From positions 3,906,001-3,970,000 of the forward strand of contig NZ_CP107935.1 in NCBI RefSeq assembly GCF_036038375.1: a DNA stretch of 64,000 bases. Reading direction: 5' to 3'. Under the pieces are notes generated by a model. It was not told where the DNA came from. It was given only the letters and a program-made list of their open reading frames with translations, and made no database searches. Within the stretch, counting starts at the first letter, position 1. Each line of letters starts with the position of its first letter. A program made the translations under genes and the position numbers. The stretch is from Streptomyces sp. NBC_00414. GTDB lineage: Bacteria; Actinomycetota; Actinomycetes; Streptomycetales; Streptomycetaceae. Of the stretch, positions 1-8,391 are shown in pieces.

Positions 1-880
1 AGTTGAAGCCGTCCACGTACTGGTGGCGCACCGAGTCGGTCTTCGGGTCCCAGTTCTCGTTCTTGACGAGCTTGAGGGCCTTGCCGACCTTGTACTCGGA
101 GATCTTGTACGGACCGGTCGAGACCGGGGCCTTGTCGTACTTCGCCTTGGTGTCGGTCTTCTCCGTGACGACGGAGTAGCCCGGCATGGCGAGCGTCTGC
201 GGAAGGTCCGGGCGCGCCGTGTCGAAGTGGAAGACGACGGTCTTCGCGTCCGGGGTCTCCAGGACCGAGTCCGGCAGGTGCTTCTTGCCGAAGCCGCCGT
301 CCGGGAGCGCCTCGCGGTACTTGGCGCCGCTCAGCCAGGTCTGCAGGTAGGTCGGCCCGTCGAAGATGAACTCGGCGTACAGGCGCTCCACCGAGTGGCG
401 GATGTCGGCCGAGGTGATGACGTTGCCGTTCTCGTCCTTGATCCCGTCCTTCAGCGTGAAGGTCCAGGTCTTGCCGCCTTCGGAGGACTTGCCCGAGTCG
501 GTGGCGAGGTCGCCGACGACCGAGACGTTGCCCTTGCCGTCCTCCTCGAAGTTGGTCAGACCGCGGAAGAGCAGGTTGGCGACCTGGCCGGCGTCGGAGA
601 CGTAGATCTGGCCCGGGTCCAGGTGCGAGAGGCCCGCCTCCTGGTAGACCTGGATCGTGCCTCCGCTCTTGGCACCGGCGACCTCTTCGGCGGGACCGTT
701 CGACGCGGCGGCGTCGGCGTAGGTGACCGCCTTCGACTGCGTCGAGGCTTCCTTCTGGTCCTTCTTCGAGTCCTTGCCCGAACTGGTGCCCTTGTTCTCC
801 GAGCATCCGGTGAGCGCGAGGGACCCGGCCGCGACGGCGACCACTATGGCTCTGGCTCTGCGCGAGGTGAGCGACTTCAT
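1..880 (-). CDS. Peptide ABC transporter substrate-binding lipoprotein (BldKB-like), 3' end outside window
   Basis: Family 5 extracytoplasmic solute-binding protein that would capture an oligopeptide outside the cell for the neighbouring permease. The 293 visible residues start with a basic n-region, a hydrophobic stretch and a lipobox LTGC with the lipidated cysteine at residue 26, followed by a Ser/Lys-rich linker and the SBP_bac_5 fold. The gene runs off the left edge, so the C-terminal half is unseen. It lies 102 bp downstream of a DppC-type permease in the same direction. In S. coelicolor, as I recall, the bldK locus (permease then lipoprotein) adjoins typA; this order matches, so this is probably the BldKB orthologue that imports the extracellular signal needed for aerial growth. 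Family assignment is firm, the BldK identity is inferred from synteny. Confidence 0.85.
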   Translation of the reverse strand, partial: MKSLTSRRARAIVVAVAAGSLALTGCSENKGTSSGKDSKKDQKEASTQSKAVTYADAAASNGPAEEVAGAKSGGTIQVYQEAGLSHLDPGQIYVSDAGQVANLLFRGLTNFEEDGKGNVSVVGDLATDSGKSSEGGKTWTFTLKDGIKDENGNVITSADIRHSVERLYAEFIFDGPTYLQTWLSGAKYREALPDGGFGKKHLPDSVLETPDAKTVVFHFDTARPDLPQTLAMPGYSVVTEKTDTKAKYDKAPVSTGPYKISEYKVGKALKLVKNENWDPKTDSVRHQYVDGFN

Positions 881-982
881 AACGGTGTAAGCACCTACCT
901 GTCGGTTGTTATCCATGAGTACTGCCTGACGCGGCTGGTAGGCCGACGCGGGGGCGGCAGTCACCCCCCACCAATGGACGGT

Positions 983-2026
983 TCAGCGCCCGGACTTGGG
1001 GTCGAAGGCATCCCGTACGGAGTCTCCGAGGAGGTTGAAGCACAGGATGAAGATCACCAACGCCATGCCCGGGAAGAACATGAAGGCCGGGTCCTGCTCC
1101 GCGTACTTGGCGCCGGCGGCGAACAGGCGCCCCCAGTCCGGAGTCGGCTCGACGAAGCCCACTCCCGCGAAGGAGAGGAAGGCGATGGTGAGGATGGTGC
1201 TGGGCAGCTGATACGTGAACTGCACCAGGATCGGCGAGACCACGTTCGGCAGGATCTCCTTGCGGACGATCCGCCAGGGCGAGGCCCCGGAGACCTTGGC
1301 GGCCTCCACGAACTCCCGTTCGCGCAGGGACAGGACGGTGGAGCGGACGAGCCGCGCCATTCCCATCCAGCCCAGCACCCACAGCACGATCAGGATGGCA
1401 ACCGCCCGGAAGTACGTGGGGGTCTCTTCCTGGGGATCCACGAAGAACGCTGTGACGACGGGCATGAACGCGATGAAGAACAACTGCTGCGGGAAGGAGA
1501 GGAAGAAGTCGGTGACGCGACCGATCCAGTAGTCGGTACGGCCGCCGAAGTAGCCGCCGACGAGACCGATGAGGACACCGCTGAGCATCACCAGGACGGT
1601 CACACCGAGCGCCATGAACAGCGAGGTGCGCATGCCGTACATCAGCATGGAGAACAGGTCACGGCCGTACTGCGGCTCGACGCCGAACCAGTGCTCACCC
1701 GAGACACCGCCGAGGTAGCCCAGCGGCAGCCCGAACTCGTCGAGGACGGGGGAGTCCGCGTAGGTGGGGTCCTGGCCGTACAGCGTGTACGGGTCGGTAC
1801 CGCTGATGGCCGTCAGCACCGGTGCCAGAAGAGCGACCACGAAGAAGAAAATCACTACCGCGGCGCAGAACATGCCAGTACGGTCACGCTTGAAGCGCTG
1901 CCACATCAACTGCCCGGGGGAACGCCCCACGAGCTTTCGGCTCTTGGCGGCCTCGACGTTCGGCTCAAGCTCGGGGTCCAAGGCGATCGACGGCCCGGAG
2001 CCCTCGGCCTTGGTTGGACTGGTCAT
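983..2026 (-). CDS. Peptide ABC transporter permease, DppC/OppC type (BldKA-like)
   Basis: Inner-membrane permease of 347 aa for di/oligopeptide import. A soluble N-terminus of about 50 residues is followed by the first membrane helix at 52-72, a long extracytoplasmic loop, and the binding-protein-dependent transport domain from about residue 125 with further helices near 134-156, 176-196 and 207-226. The ATPase-coupling EAA loop is at 241-261 (EAAKVSGASPW). The ATG start is preceded by a GGGGGAAG ribosome site 7 nt away. It is the first gene of a minus-strand unit continuing into the binding lipoprotein. By position next to typA it corresponds to bldKA of S. coelicolor, but sequence alone shows only the family. 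Confidence 0.88.
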   Translation of the reverse strand: MTSPTKAEGSGPSIALDPELEPNVEAAKSRKLVGRSPGQLMWQRFKRDRTGMFCAAVVIFFFVVALLAPVLTAISGTDPYTLYGQDPTYADSPVLDEFGLPLGYLGGVSGEHWFGVEPQYGRDLFSMLMYGMRTSLFMALGVTVLVMLSGVLIGLVGGYFGGRTDYWIGRVTDFFLSFPQQLFFIAFMPVVTAFFVDPQEETPTYFRAVAILIVLWVLGWMGMARLVRSTVLSLREREFVEAAKVSGASPWRIVRKEILPNVVSPILVQFTYQLPSTILTIAFLSFAGVGFVEPTPDWGRLFAAGAKYAEQDPAFMFFPGMALVIFILCFNLLGDSVRDAFDPKSGR

Positions 2027-2474
2027 CTTTGTTCTTCCCCCGGGGGATGGAGAGTTGAGCGCAGCACAGATACCGGCAGGTTCTGTGGTTTCAGGGAACT
2101 TTCACCAAGTGGGTCAACGCGCGTCAAGGGCGGAAGACATAGGGATCTCCCTACCGTCGAAATTTTGAGCAAAAATTGCAGAGAATGACACCTACGCGCG
2201 CTTGACAGGTGAGATCAGATTCCGGCAATTCGGTCATCTATCAATAAAATTTCGTTTACGTGTCCGAAACTTGATTGGGCATTGACCGATATGCGAACGG
2301 CGCCGCACCCTTTCCGTCGTTGTCCGAACTGAGCCGTTTTCGGCATGCGGGTACGCCGAAGGCCCGGCTCCCCGCAATGCGGACAACCGGGCGCTTCGGT
2401 GAACAGTCGGCGAGGCCTCGTACAAGGCCCTCACGGGCCCCAGGAGCGTGCTCCCGGGGCCGGACGGGGCTGGG
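2027..2474. other. Intergenic region between typA and the peptide transporter unit
   Basis: This 448-bp gap carries no convincing gene. The part next to the permease (about 2140-2290) is noticeably AT-rich for this genome and probably holds the promoter of the minus-strand transporter unit. It includes the short inverted repeat AGGGA-TC-TCCCT at 2141-2152. No clear -35/-10 pair could be chosen. The typA end holds a terminator hairpin, listed separately. Confidence 0.5.
2436..2461 (-). terminator. Terminator hairpin of typA
   Basis: Inverted repeat with 12-nt arms (GGCCCCAGGAGC / GCTCCCGGGGCC, one mismatch) and a 2-nt centre, 14 bp after the typA stop codon. It is GC-rich with no U tract, as is usual in Streptomyces. 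Confidence 0.65.
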
Positions 2475-4382
2475 TCAGCCGTGCTTGGCGCGGCTCGCGG
2501 AGCGGGCGCGCTCACGGCCGTCCAGCTTGACCTTGCGGATACGGACGGCCTCGGGGGTCACCTCGACGCACTCGTCGTCGCGGCAGAACTCCAGGGACTG
2601 CTCCAGGGAGAGCTTGCGCGGCGGGACGATCGCCTCGAACGAGTCGGCCGCGGCCGACCGCATGTTGGTGAGCTTCTTCTCCTTGGTGATGTTCACGTCC
2701 ATGTCGTCGGCGCGCGAGTTCTCGCCGACGATCATGCCCTCGTACACCTCGGTGCCGGGGTCGGTGAACAGCACACCGCGCTCCTGGAGGTTCGTCATCG
2801 CGAACGCGGTGACGGAGCCGGAGCGGTCGGCGACCAGCGAGCCGTTGTTACGGGTCGTCAGCACGCCGAACCAGGGCTCGTGACCCTCGTGGATCGAGTG
2901 CGCGATGCCCGTGCCGCGCGTACCGGTCAGGAACTCCGTACGGAAGCCGATGAGGCCGCGGGACGGCACGACGAACTCCAGCCGGACCCAGCCCGAGCCG
3001 TGGTTCGACATGTTGTCCATCCGGCCCTTGCGGACGCCCATGAGCTGCGTGACCGCGCCCATGTGCTCCTCGGGCACGTCGATCGTCATGCGCTCGACGG
3101 GCTCGTGGACCTTGCCGTCGATCTCCTGCGTGACCACCTGCGGCTTGCCGATGGTCAGCTCGAAGCCCTCACGGCGCATCTGCTCGACCAGGATGGCCAG
3201 CGCCAGCTCACCGCGGCCCTGGACCTCCCAGGCGTCCGGGCGCTCGGTGTCCAGGACACGCAGCGAGACGTTACCGATCAGCTCGCGGTCCAGACGGTCC
3301 TTGACCTGCCGGGCGGTGACCTTGCGGTCCTTGACGGCGGCCTTGGCGTCCGCGCCCTTGCCGGTGGCACCGCGGCCGACCATCGGGGAGGTGTTCGTAC
3401 CGATGGTCATCGAGATCGCCGGCTCGTCGACCGTGATGAGCGGCAGCGCGATCGGGTTCTCGGGGTCGGCGAGGGTCTCACCGATCATGATGTCCGGGAT
3501 ACCGGCGACGGCACAGATGTCACCCGGGCCCGCCTTCTCGGCGGGCTTGCGGGTGAGCGCCTCGGTCATCAGCAGCTCGGTGATGCGGACGTTCGACATG
3601 GTGCCGTCACGCTTGATCCACGTGACCGTCTGGCCCTTGCGCAGCTCGCCCTGCTCGACGCGGAGCAGCGCGATACGGCCGAGGAAGTTGTCCGCGTCCA
3701 GGTTGGTGACGTGCGCCTGGAGCGGGGCCTCCTCGTCGTAGGACGGGGCCGGGACGTGCGACAGGATCGTGGAGAAGAACGGCTCCAGGCTGTCGCTGTC
3801 GGCCGGGACCGTGCCGTTCTCCGGCTTGGTCAGCGACGCGACACCGTCACGGGCGCACGCGTAGACGATCGGGAACTCGATCTGCTCCTCGTCGGCGTCC
3901 AGGTCGAGGAAGAGGTCGTACGCCTCGTTCACGACCTCGTCGATACGGGAGTCCGGGCGGTCCGTCTTGTTGATGCACAGGATGACGGGCAGGCGGGCCT
4001 GCAGCGCCTTGCGCAGCACGAAACGGGTCTGGGGCAGCGGACCCTCGGAGGCGTCGACCAGGAGGACGACCGCGTCCACCATCGACAGACCGCGCTCGAC
4101 CTCACCACCGAAGTCGGCGTGGCCGGGGGTGTCGATGATGTTGATGGTGATGACGTCGCCGCCATCCTTCGGGTGGTACTTCACCGCCGTGTTCTTGGCC
4201 AGGATCGTGATGCCCTTCTCACGTTCCAGGTCGTTCGAGTCCATCATGCGGTCGTCGAGCGACTCGGCGGCGTGCGCGGCGAAGGCACCGGCCTGCTTGA
4301 GCATGGCGTCGACCAGGGTGGTCTTGCCGTGGTCGACGTGGGCGACGATGGCGACGTTGCGGATGTCGTGGCGCGTGGCCAT
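2475..4382 (-). CDS. typA: Translational GTPase TypA/BipA
   Basis: Ribosome-binding GTPase of 635 aa, related to EF-G and LepA, that acts in ribosome assembly and translation under stress. The G domain shows G1 AHVDHGKT at 14-21, the switch threonine in REKGITI, G3 DTPGH at 84-88 and G4 NKTD at 138-141. These are followed by the EF-Tu-like domain II, two EF-G-like domains and the BipA-specific C-terminus. I chose the ATG giving MATRHDIRN because family members begin just before this motif; the reading frame is open for 47 codons upstream, but those residues are arginine/proline-rich and not family-like. A weak GGGAG site is about 11 nt upstream. Confidence 0.96.
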   Translation of the reverse strand: MATRHDIRNVAIVAHVDHGKTTLVDAMLKQAGAFAAHAAESLDDRMMDSNDLEREKGITILAKNTAVKYHPKDGGDVITINIIDTPGHADFGGEVERGLSMVDAVVLLVDASEGPLPQTRFVLRKALQARLPVILCINKTDRPDSRIDEVVNEAYDLFLDLDADEEQIEFPIVYACARDGVASLTKPENGTVPADSDSLEPFFSTILSHVPAPSYDEEAPLQAHVTNLDADNFLGRIALLRVEQGELRKGQTVTWIKRDGTMSNVRITELLMTEALTRKPAEKAGPGDICAVAGIPDIMIGETLADPENPIALPLITVDEPAISMTIGTNTSPMVGRGATGKGADAKAAVKDRKVTARQVKDRLDRELIGNVSLRVLDTERPDAWEVQGRGELALAILVEQMRREGFELTIGKPQVVTQEIDGKVHEPVERMTIDVPEEHMGAVTQLMGVRKGRMDNMSNHGSGWVRLEFVVPSRGLIGFRTEFLTGTRGTGIAHSIHEGHEPWFGVLTTRNNGSLVADRSGSVTAFAMTNLQERGVLFTDPGTEVYEGMIVGENSRADDMDVNITKEKKLTNMRSAAADSFEAIVPPRKLSLEQSLEFCRDDECVEVTPEAVRIRKVKLDGRERARSASRAKHG

Positions 4383-4544
4383 ATTGAGGCGCTTCTCCCG
4401 GAGTGAGTTGACGGCCATCCGCTTCGCGGGGCCCTGCCGGGCTGAAACGTGCCACGGCCTTACCCCCCATGGTACGGGTGCGCTGCCGCTTGGGCTTCGC
4501 GGGCCGGATCGGTCGGCCTTCACAGTGCGGGTGGGCGGGGGCTT

Positions 4545-4585
4545 GCCGCGCCGTTCCCCGCGCCCCTCACGGGGCCCGGGGAACG
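4545..4585 (-). terminator. Family B repeat forming a terminator-like hairpin
   Basis: A single inverted copy of the dispersed GGGGCGCGGGGAACGGCGCA repeat. Bases 4552-4566 and 4571-4585 pair as a 15-bp stem with one mismatch and a TCAC loop, 20 bp after the stop codon of the binding-protein gene. It probably ends that transcript before typA. Confidence 0.6.
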
Positions 4586-4604
4586 TCTGTCACCTGCGGT
4601 TTTG

Positions 4605-6851
4605 TTATTTCTTCAGGAAACCCATGTCCTCGTAGAAGGGGGTCTGGAAACCGAAGGCGCCTGCGTTGGCCAGACCGTTACGGGCCGCTGTGAGCTGGGG
4701 GCGCTGGTAGAGGGGGATCGAGCCCGCCGCGGCCCAGATGCGGGCGTCGGCCTTGCGGACCAGCGAGCGGGACTCGTCCGCGTCGAGTTCGGCGACGGCC
4801 TGGTCGAACAGCTGGTCCACCTGGTCGGTGCCGACCCTGGTGAAGTTCTGCTCGACGTTCAGGGAGCCGTCCGCCGCCGGGACCGGCTTGGCGTAGATGG
4901 GGCGGGCGTCGGTCGCGGGGAACGCGGACGCGGGCCAGGAGTAGAGCGCCAGGTCGTACTGGCCCGAGGCGATGTGGTCCTTGAAGTAGCTGTCGTCGGC
5001 GACCTTGGAGATCTCCGTGCGGATGCCGACGCGGTCCAGCATCCGGGCGATCCGGTCCCCGACCGCCCGCAGCGACTGGGATCCCGGGCCCGACGGGAGC
5101 ACGAAGCGCAGCGACAGCGGCTTGCCGTTCTTGGCGAGCGGCCCCGCCGCGGCACTCCCCGGGGCGCGGGTACCCCTCGGCGCGTACGCACCCGGGGCGC
5201 CCCCGGGCCTGAGCTGCTGCTTCCCGTCCTGGGCGAGGTGCTTCTCCGCCCGGCTCGCCCCGTCCCGCTTCCCGGGCGCGAGCACGGTGGGACTCTCGCC
5301 GTCCGCGGGCTTGTCGTCCGTCCCGCCGACGATGTACGTGCCGTCGTCCCCGGAGCCGTCCCCGTCGTCCGAGTCCTTGGCGTCCTTGGCGTCCTTGGCG
5401 TCCTTGGAGCCCTTCGACGCCTTCGAGCCCTTGGCTGCCCCGGAGGCCTCGGCACCGGCCGCCTTCTTGGGCTTCTTCTCCTCCTTGAGGGGGCCGCCCA
5501 CCACCCACCCGGCGTCGGAGAGCAGGGCCTGCGCCTCCGCGGTGTCCTGGCCGCCGAGCGCTCCGCTGTTGTCGGCGTACGCGCGCTGTCCGGCGAGCGC
5601 GAGATGGCTGCCGACCGGCTCGGCGGGCAGTCCCAGGGGCTCCAGCACGGCCTTGGCGAGCTCATCCCGGTCGAGGGCGCGGGCCACCGCCCGGCGGACC
5701 CGTTCGTCGGCGAGAGGGCCCTCCGAGCCGTTCAACGCGAGCTGGGTGAAGGCTGGTTCGAGGGACTTGCGGACCGTGAATCCGCGCAGGGAGGACTGCT
5801 GGCCCGCGTACTTCAGGGCCGCCTTGGCACGCTTCCTGCGGGCCGTGGTCTCCTCGTCGGCCGCCTCCTCGTCGGAGCCGTGCGCGATCGCCCAGGAGCG
5901 CAGTGCCCTGCCCGGTGTGAGGGCGGCGCCGGGGCCCTGGGCGAGCGGAGCGCCCTCGGCCGCCTTCCCCTCCCGGCCGGCGGTGGTGATGCGGTGGGCC
6001 TCGGCCGCGTCGATCTCGGCCAGGTCGAGCCGGCCGGCGGCGAGTGCGGCGGCACGTTTCTCCCGGGGCACGGCGCGCAGGACCAGCTCGGAGAGCTTGG
6101 CGGGGCGGCCCCACCAGCGGGGGTTGCGCTTGAGGGTGACGTCGCCCGACCTGCGGTCGACCGTGTCGATGGCGAAGGGCCCCGCGGTGACCTTCAGCCT
6201 GCGGCGGGCGCTGTCGTTGAAGGCGTCCGGGGTACCCATGACGTCCTTCGGGTACAGCGGCGAGAACAGCGACTGCCAGTCCGCGTACGGCTTCTTGAAG
6301 GTGACCCGCACCTCCAGGTCGTTCGCACCGCGTTCGATCTTCTCGATGCGGTCGTAGCCGGCGTTGCGGGCGGTCCAGTACGCGGTGTCCTTGCCGGACA
6401 GGGCCCGCCACTGGGCGGTGAAGTCCGCGGCGCCGATCTCGCGGCCGTCGCTCCAGACGGCCTGCTGGTCGAGCTTGTAGAGCACGACCTGCCGGGGCTC
6501 GCGCTCGACGACCTTCGCCGACTCCAGGTAGTCGGGGTTGCGCTGCGGCCGGCCGTTCGCGTCGAGCCGGTACAGGGCGGGCAGTACGGCGCCGGCGACC
6601 CGGGAGGTGGCGGCGTCCGCGTCCGCCTGGAAGGTGTTCAGGGTCTCCGGGACGTTGTCCACGGCCCAGTGCACGGTGCCGCCGTCGGCGACCAGGTCGC
6701 GCTTCGCGGACGCGATGTCCTGGCCGGCGGCGGGCTTGCCGGCCGCGTCCTGCTCACTGCACCCCGCGAGAGCGGGCACCGCGAGGACGCCCGCCGTGAG
6801 GAACGCTACCGAGCGCGTCACCGCGCGCAGTCCGACGCCGTCGTGGGACAT
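4605..6851 (-). CDS. Peptide ABC transporter family lipoprotein (SBP family 5)
   Basis: Extracytoplasmic solute-binding lipoprotein of 748 aa with lipobox LAGC (Cys31). The SBP_bac_5 fold is split by an extra charged, low-complexity segment at roughly residues 455-575, rich in Lys, Ala, Asp, Ser and Gly, including a KDA triplet repeat. Family members are usually 530-600 aa, so the insertion explains the extra length. No permease or ATPase gene is adjacent, so it is an orphan binding protein. The ATG start follows a GGAGG site at 8 nt. Ligand unknown; the neighbouring BldK-like transporter is one possible partner (inference). Confidence 0.85.
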   Translation of the reverse strand: MSHDGVGLRAVTRSVAFLTAGVLAVPALAGCSEQDAAGKPAAGQDIASAKRDLVADGGTVHWAVDNVPETLNTFQADADAATSRVAGAVLPALYRLDANGRPQRNPDYLESAKVVEREPRQVVLYKLDQQAVWSDGREIGAADFTAQWRALSGKDTAYWTARNAGYDRIEKIERGANDLEVRVTFKKPYADWQSLFSPLYPKDVMGTPDAFNDSARRRLKVTAGPFAIDTVDRRSGDVTLKRNPRWWGRPAKLSELVLRAVPREKRAAALAAGRLDLAEIDAAEAHRITTAGREGKAAEGAPLAQGPGAALTPGRALRSWAIAHGSDEEAADEETTARRKRAKAALKYAGQQSSLRGFTVRKSLEPAFTQLALNGSEGPLADERVRRAVARALDRDELAKAVLEPLGLPAEPVGSHLALAGQRAYADNSGALGGQDTAEAQALLSDAGWVVGGPLKEEKKPKKAAGAEASGAAKGSKASKGSKDAKDAKDAKDSDDGDGSGDDGTYIVGGTDDKPADGESPTVLAPGKRDGASRAEKHLAQDGKQQLRPGGAPGAYAPRGTRAPGSAAAGPLAKNGKPLSLRFVLPSGPGSQSLRAVGDRIARMLDRVGIRTEISKVADDSYFKDHIASGQYDLALYSWPASAFPATDARPIYAKPVPAADGSLNVEQNFTRVGTDQVDQLFDQAVAELDADESRSLVRKADARIWAAAGSIPLYQRPQLTAARNGLANAGAFGFQTPFYEDMGFLKK
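5376..5412. repeat. In-gene 9-bp tandem repeat (GTCCTTGGC)
   Basis: Four copies of a 9-bp unit inside the binding-protein gene, encoding repeated Lys-Asp-Ala triplets in the low-complexity linker. Length variation here would stay in frame. Confidence 0.7.
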
Positions 6852-7192
6852 GACTGGTACCTCCGGGGGGCCGCTCCACGGGTGAACACGGATGGTCTGA
6901 TCACGTTTGGCGGTATTTGGAGTTGATCAGATCTATGCGGCCACTGAAGAGGAAAGGTTCCGGCACCGGGCGGCGACACGGCGGCGGGCGCGGGGAAGCC
7001 CACCCGTGCGGCGCAATGCCCCGGGCCCACGCGCCGGAGTGCCGCCGCACCCGCACGCCCCCTGGCGGGCTTCTGCCGGATCTCCCCAATCCATGCACGT
7101 CCCTTCCCACCAGCTGGTGTGACGCGCGACACTCGCAGGCGCATGAACGTTGCCGCCTTGGGCCGATGGGTCCGCGGAAGTGAGGGCAAGTC
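6852..7192. other. Divergent intergenic region
   Basis: This 341-bp region separates the minus-strand lipoprotein gene from the plus-strand sdh operon and should hold both promoters. The only clear structure is the inverted repeat listed next. I see no gene, RNA or terminator in the remainder. Confidence 0.5.
6896..6931. promoter_or_regulatory. Perfect inverted repeat TCTGATCA-N20-TGATCAGA
   Basis: Two perfect 8-bp arms separated by 20 bp, centred about 63 bp upstream of the lipoprotein start codon in an AT-rich patch. The spacing suits a dimeric regulator or a promoter bracketed by half-sites. Regulator unknown. Confidence 0.4.
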
Positions 7193-7483
7193 ATGTCCGT
7201 GCACGACGACCTGACGTCAGTCCAGCGCTGCCTCGACGACCTGGTGAGGTCGGTGAAGCGCCTGGAACAGCAGCTGAGTGGCGGCGGCCTGGAGATGCGC
7301 AGAGTGCGTACCGACGCCGATCACCTGCGCGAGAGCGTGGCACTGCTGCGCGAGGCCGCGCCCGGCCTCGCCAAGCCGAAGCGCCCCGACCTCGTCTCCA
7401 TCCCCGACACCCCGTACGACACGACCCTGTGGACGGACTCCGACGACGAGGGTCTCGGCGCCCGCGACCGCCACGCACCCTGA
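7193..7483 (+). CDS. Small conserved hypothetical protein, coiled coil
   Basis: Soluble acidic protein of 96 aa with no signal peptide or membrane segment. The first 60 residues form heptad-rich helices (SVQRCLDDLVRSVKRLEQQL and a following helix) likely to coil, and the C-terminus is extended and Asp-rich. The ATG is preceded by GAGGG at 6 nt. It ends 25 bp before the membrane subunit of succinate dehydrogenase in the same direction, so it may be co-transcribed with sdh. I do not recognise a function. Confidence 0.7.
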   Translation: MSVHDDLTSVQRCLDDLVRSVKRLEQQLSGGGLEMRRVRTDADHLRESVALLREAAPGLAKPKRPDLVSIPDTPYDTTLWTDSDDEGLGARDRHAP

Positions 7484-7508
7484 TCCCGATCCCCGACCGG
7501 AGCTCTCC

Positions 7509-8330
7509 TTGGCCACTGGTACGGAACCCCATCTGAAGAGCGGCGGCGTACGGAACCGTACGCGCGCCGCGATCACCGCCCCGCATCTGCGGACCGACCG
7601 CTGGTGGCTGGCGCCCGCCGCGACCGCGGCCGGGCTGCTGGCCTTCGTCGTCTACTCGACCTGGCGGGCGTTCTCGAACAGCGACTACTACGTGGCCCCG
7701 TACGTCTCGCCGTTCTACTCCCCGTGTCTGGCGGAGAACTGCGAGCCGATGAGGAACGGGCCCAACTGGGAGATCTTCGGCAGCTGGTGGGGCCTGTCCC
7801 CCGCCCTGCTCGTGCTGATCTTCCCGCTCGGCTTCCGGCTGACCTGCTACTACTACCGCAAGGCCTACTACCGGGGCTTCTGGGCCTCGCCGCCGGCCTG
7901 CGCGGTCGCCGAGCCGCACAAGAAGTACTCCGGTGAGACGCGCTTCCCGCTGATCCTGCAGAACATCCACCGCTACTTCTTCTACGCGGCGGTGCCGGTC
8001 GCCGGGATCCTCACGTACGACACGGTCCTCGCCTTCCGCAACGAGGACTACGAGTGGGGCCACATGGGGCTCGGCACCCTCGTGTTCCTCGTCAACATCG
8101 TGCTGATCTGGGCGTACACCTTCTCCTGCCACTCCTGCCGGCACATCGTGGGCGGCAAGCTCAAGCACTTCTCCAAGCACCCCGTGCGCTACCGGACCTG
8201 GCAGCTGGTCGGCCGGCTGAACGCCCGTCACATGCAGCTCGCCTGGGCGTCCCTGGTGAGCGTGGCACTCGCCGACTTCTACGTGTACCTGGTCGCGTCC
8301 GGCGTCTTCGACGATCCGACCTTCTTCTAG
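7509..8330 (+). CDS. Succinate dehydrogenase membrane anchor subunit, Sdh1 type
   Basis: Integral membrane protein of 273 aa, the same length as the mycobacterial Sdh1 anchor (Rv0249c family), delivering electrons from SdhAB to menaquinone. Five membrane helices lie near 33-51, 94-114, 154-177, 187-206 and 244-264. A CHSCRH motif sits at 207-212 at the end of helix 4, and other cysteines are at 73, 78, 113 and 131. The start is a TTG at 7509 with GGAG 6 nt upstream; an ATG far upstream in the same frame would overlap the preceding gene. It is followed by sdhA 61 bp later. Classical SdhC/SdhD heme-anchor sequences are absent, consistent with the Sdh1 class. Confidence 0.85.
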   Translation: MATGTEPHLKSGGVRNRTRAAITAPHLRTDRWWLAPAATAAGLLAFVVYSTWRAFSNSDYYVAPYVSPFYSPCLAENCEPMRNGPNWEIFGSWWGLSPALLVLIFPLGFRLTCYYYRKAYYRGFWASPPACAVAEPHKKYSGETRFPLILQNIHRYFFYAAVPVAGILTYDTVLAFRNEDYEWGHMGLGTLVFLVNIVLIWAYTFSCHSCRHIVGGKLKHFSKHPVRYRTWQLVGRLNARHMQLAWASLVSVALADFYVYLVASGVFDDPTFF

Positions 8331-8391
8331 ACGATCCGGCCCTCCTCCCTCAGATAACTCAGACAACTCCGACAGATAAAAGGTGCATCTG

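Noticed and set aside
23-2188. Long plus-strand open frame of 721 codons
   Set aside because: It covers the antisense of the lipoprotein and permease genes, is Arg/Gly/Val-rich and has no family similarity; typical GC-rich shadow.
2448-4406. Plus-strand 652-codon frame opposite typA
   Set aside because: Antisense shadow; typA is unmistakable on the minus strand.
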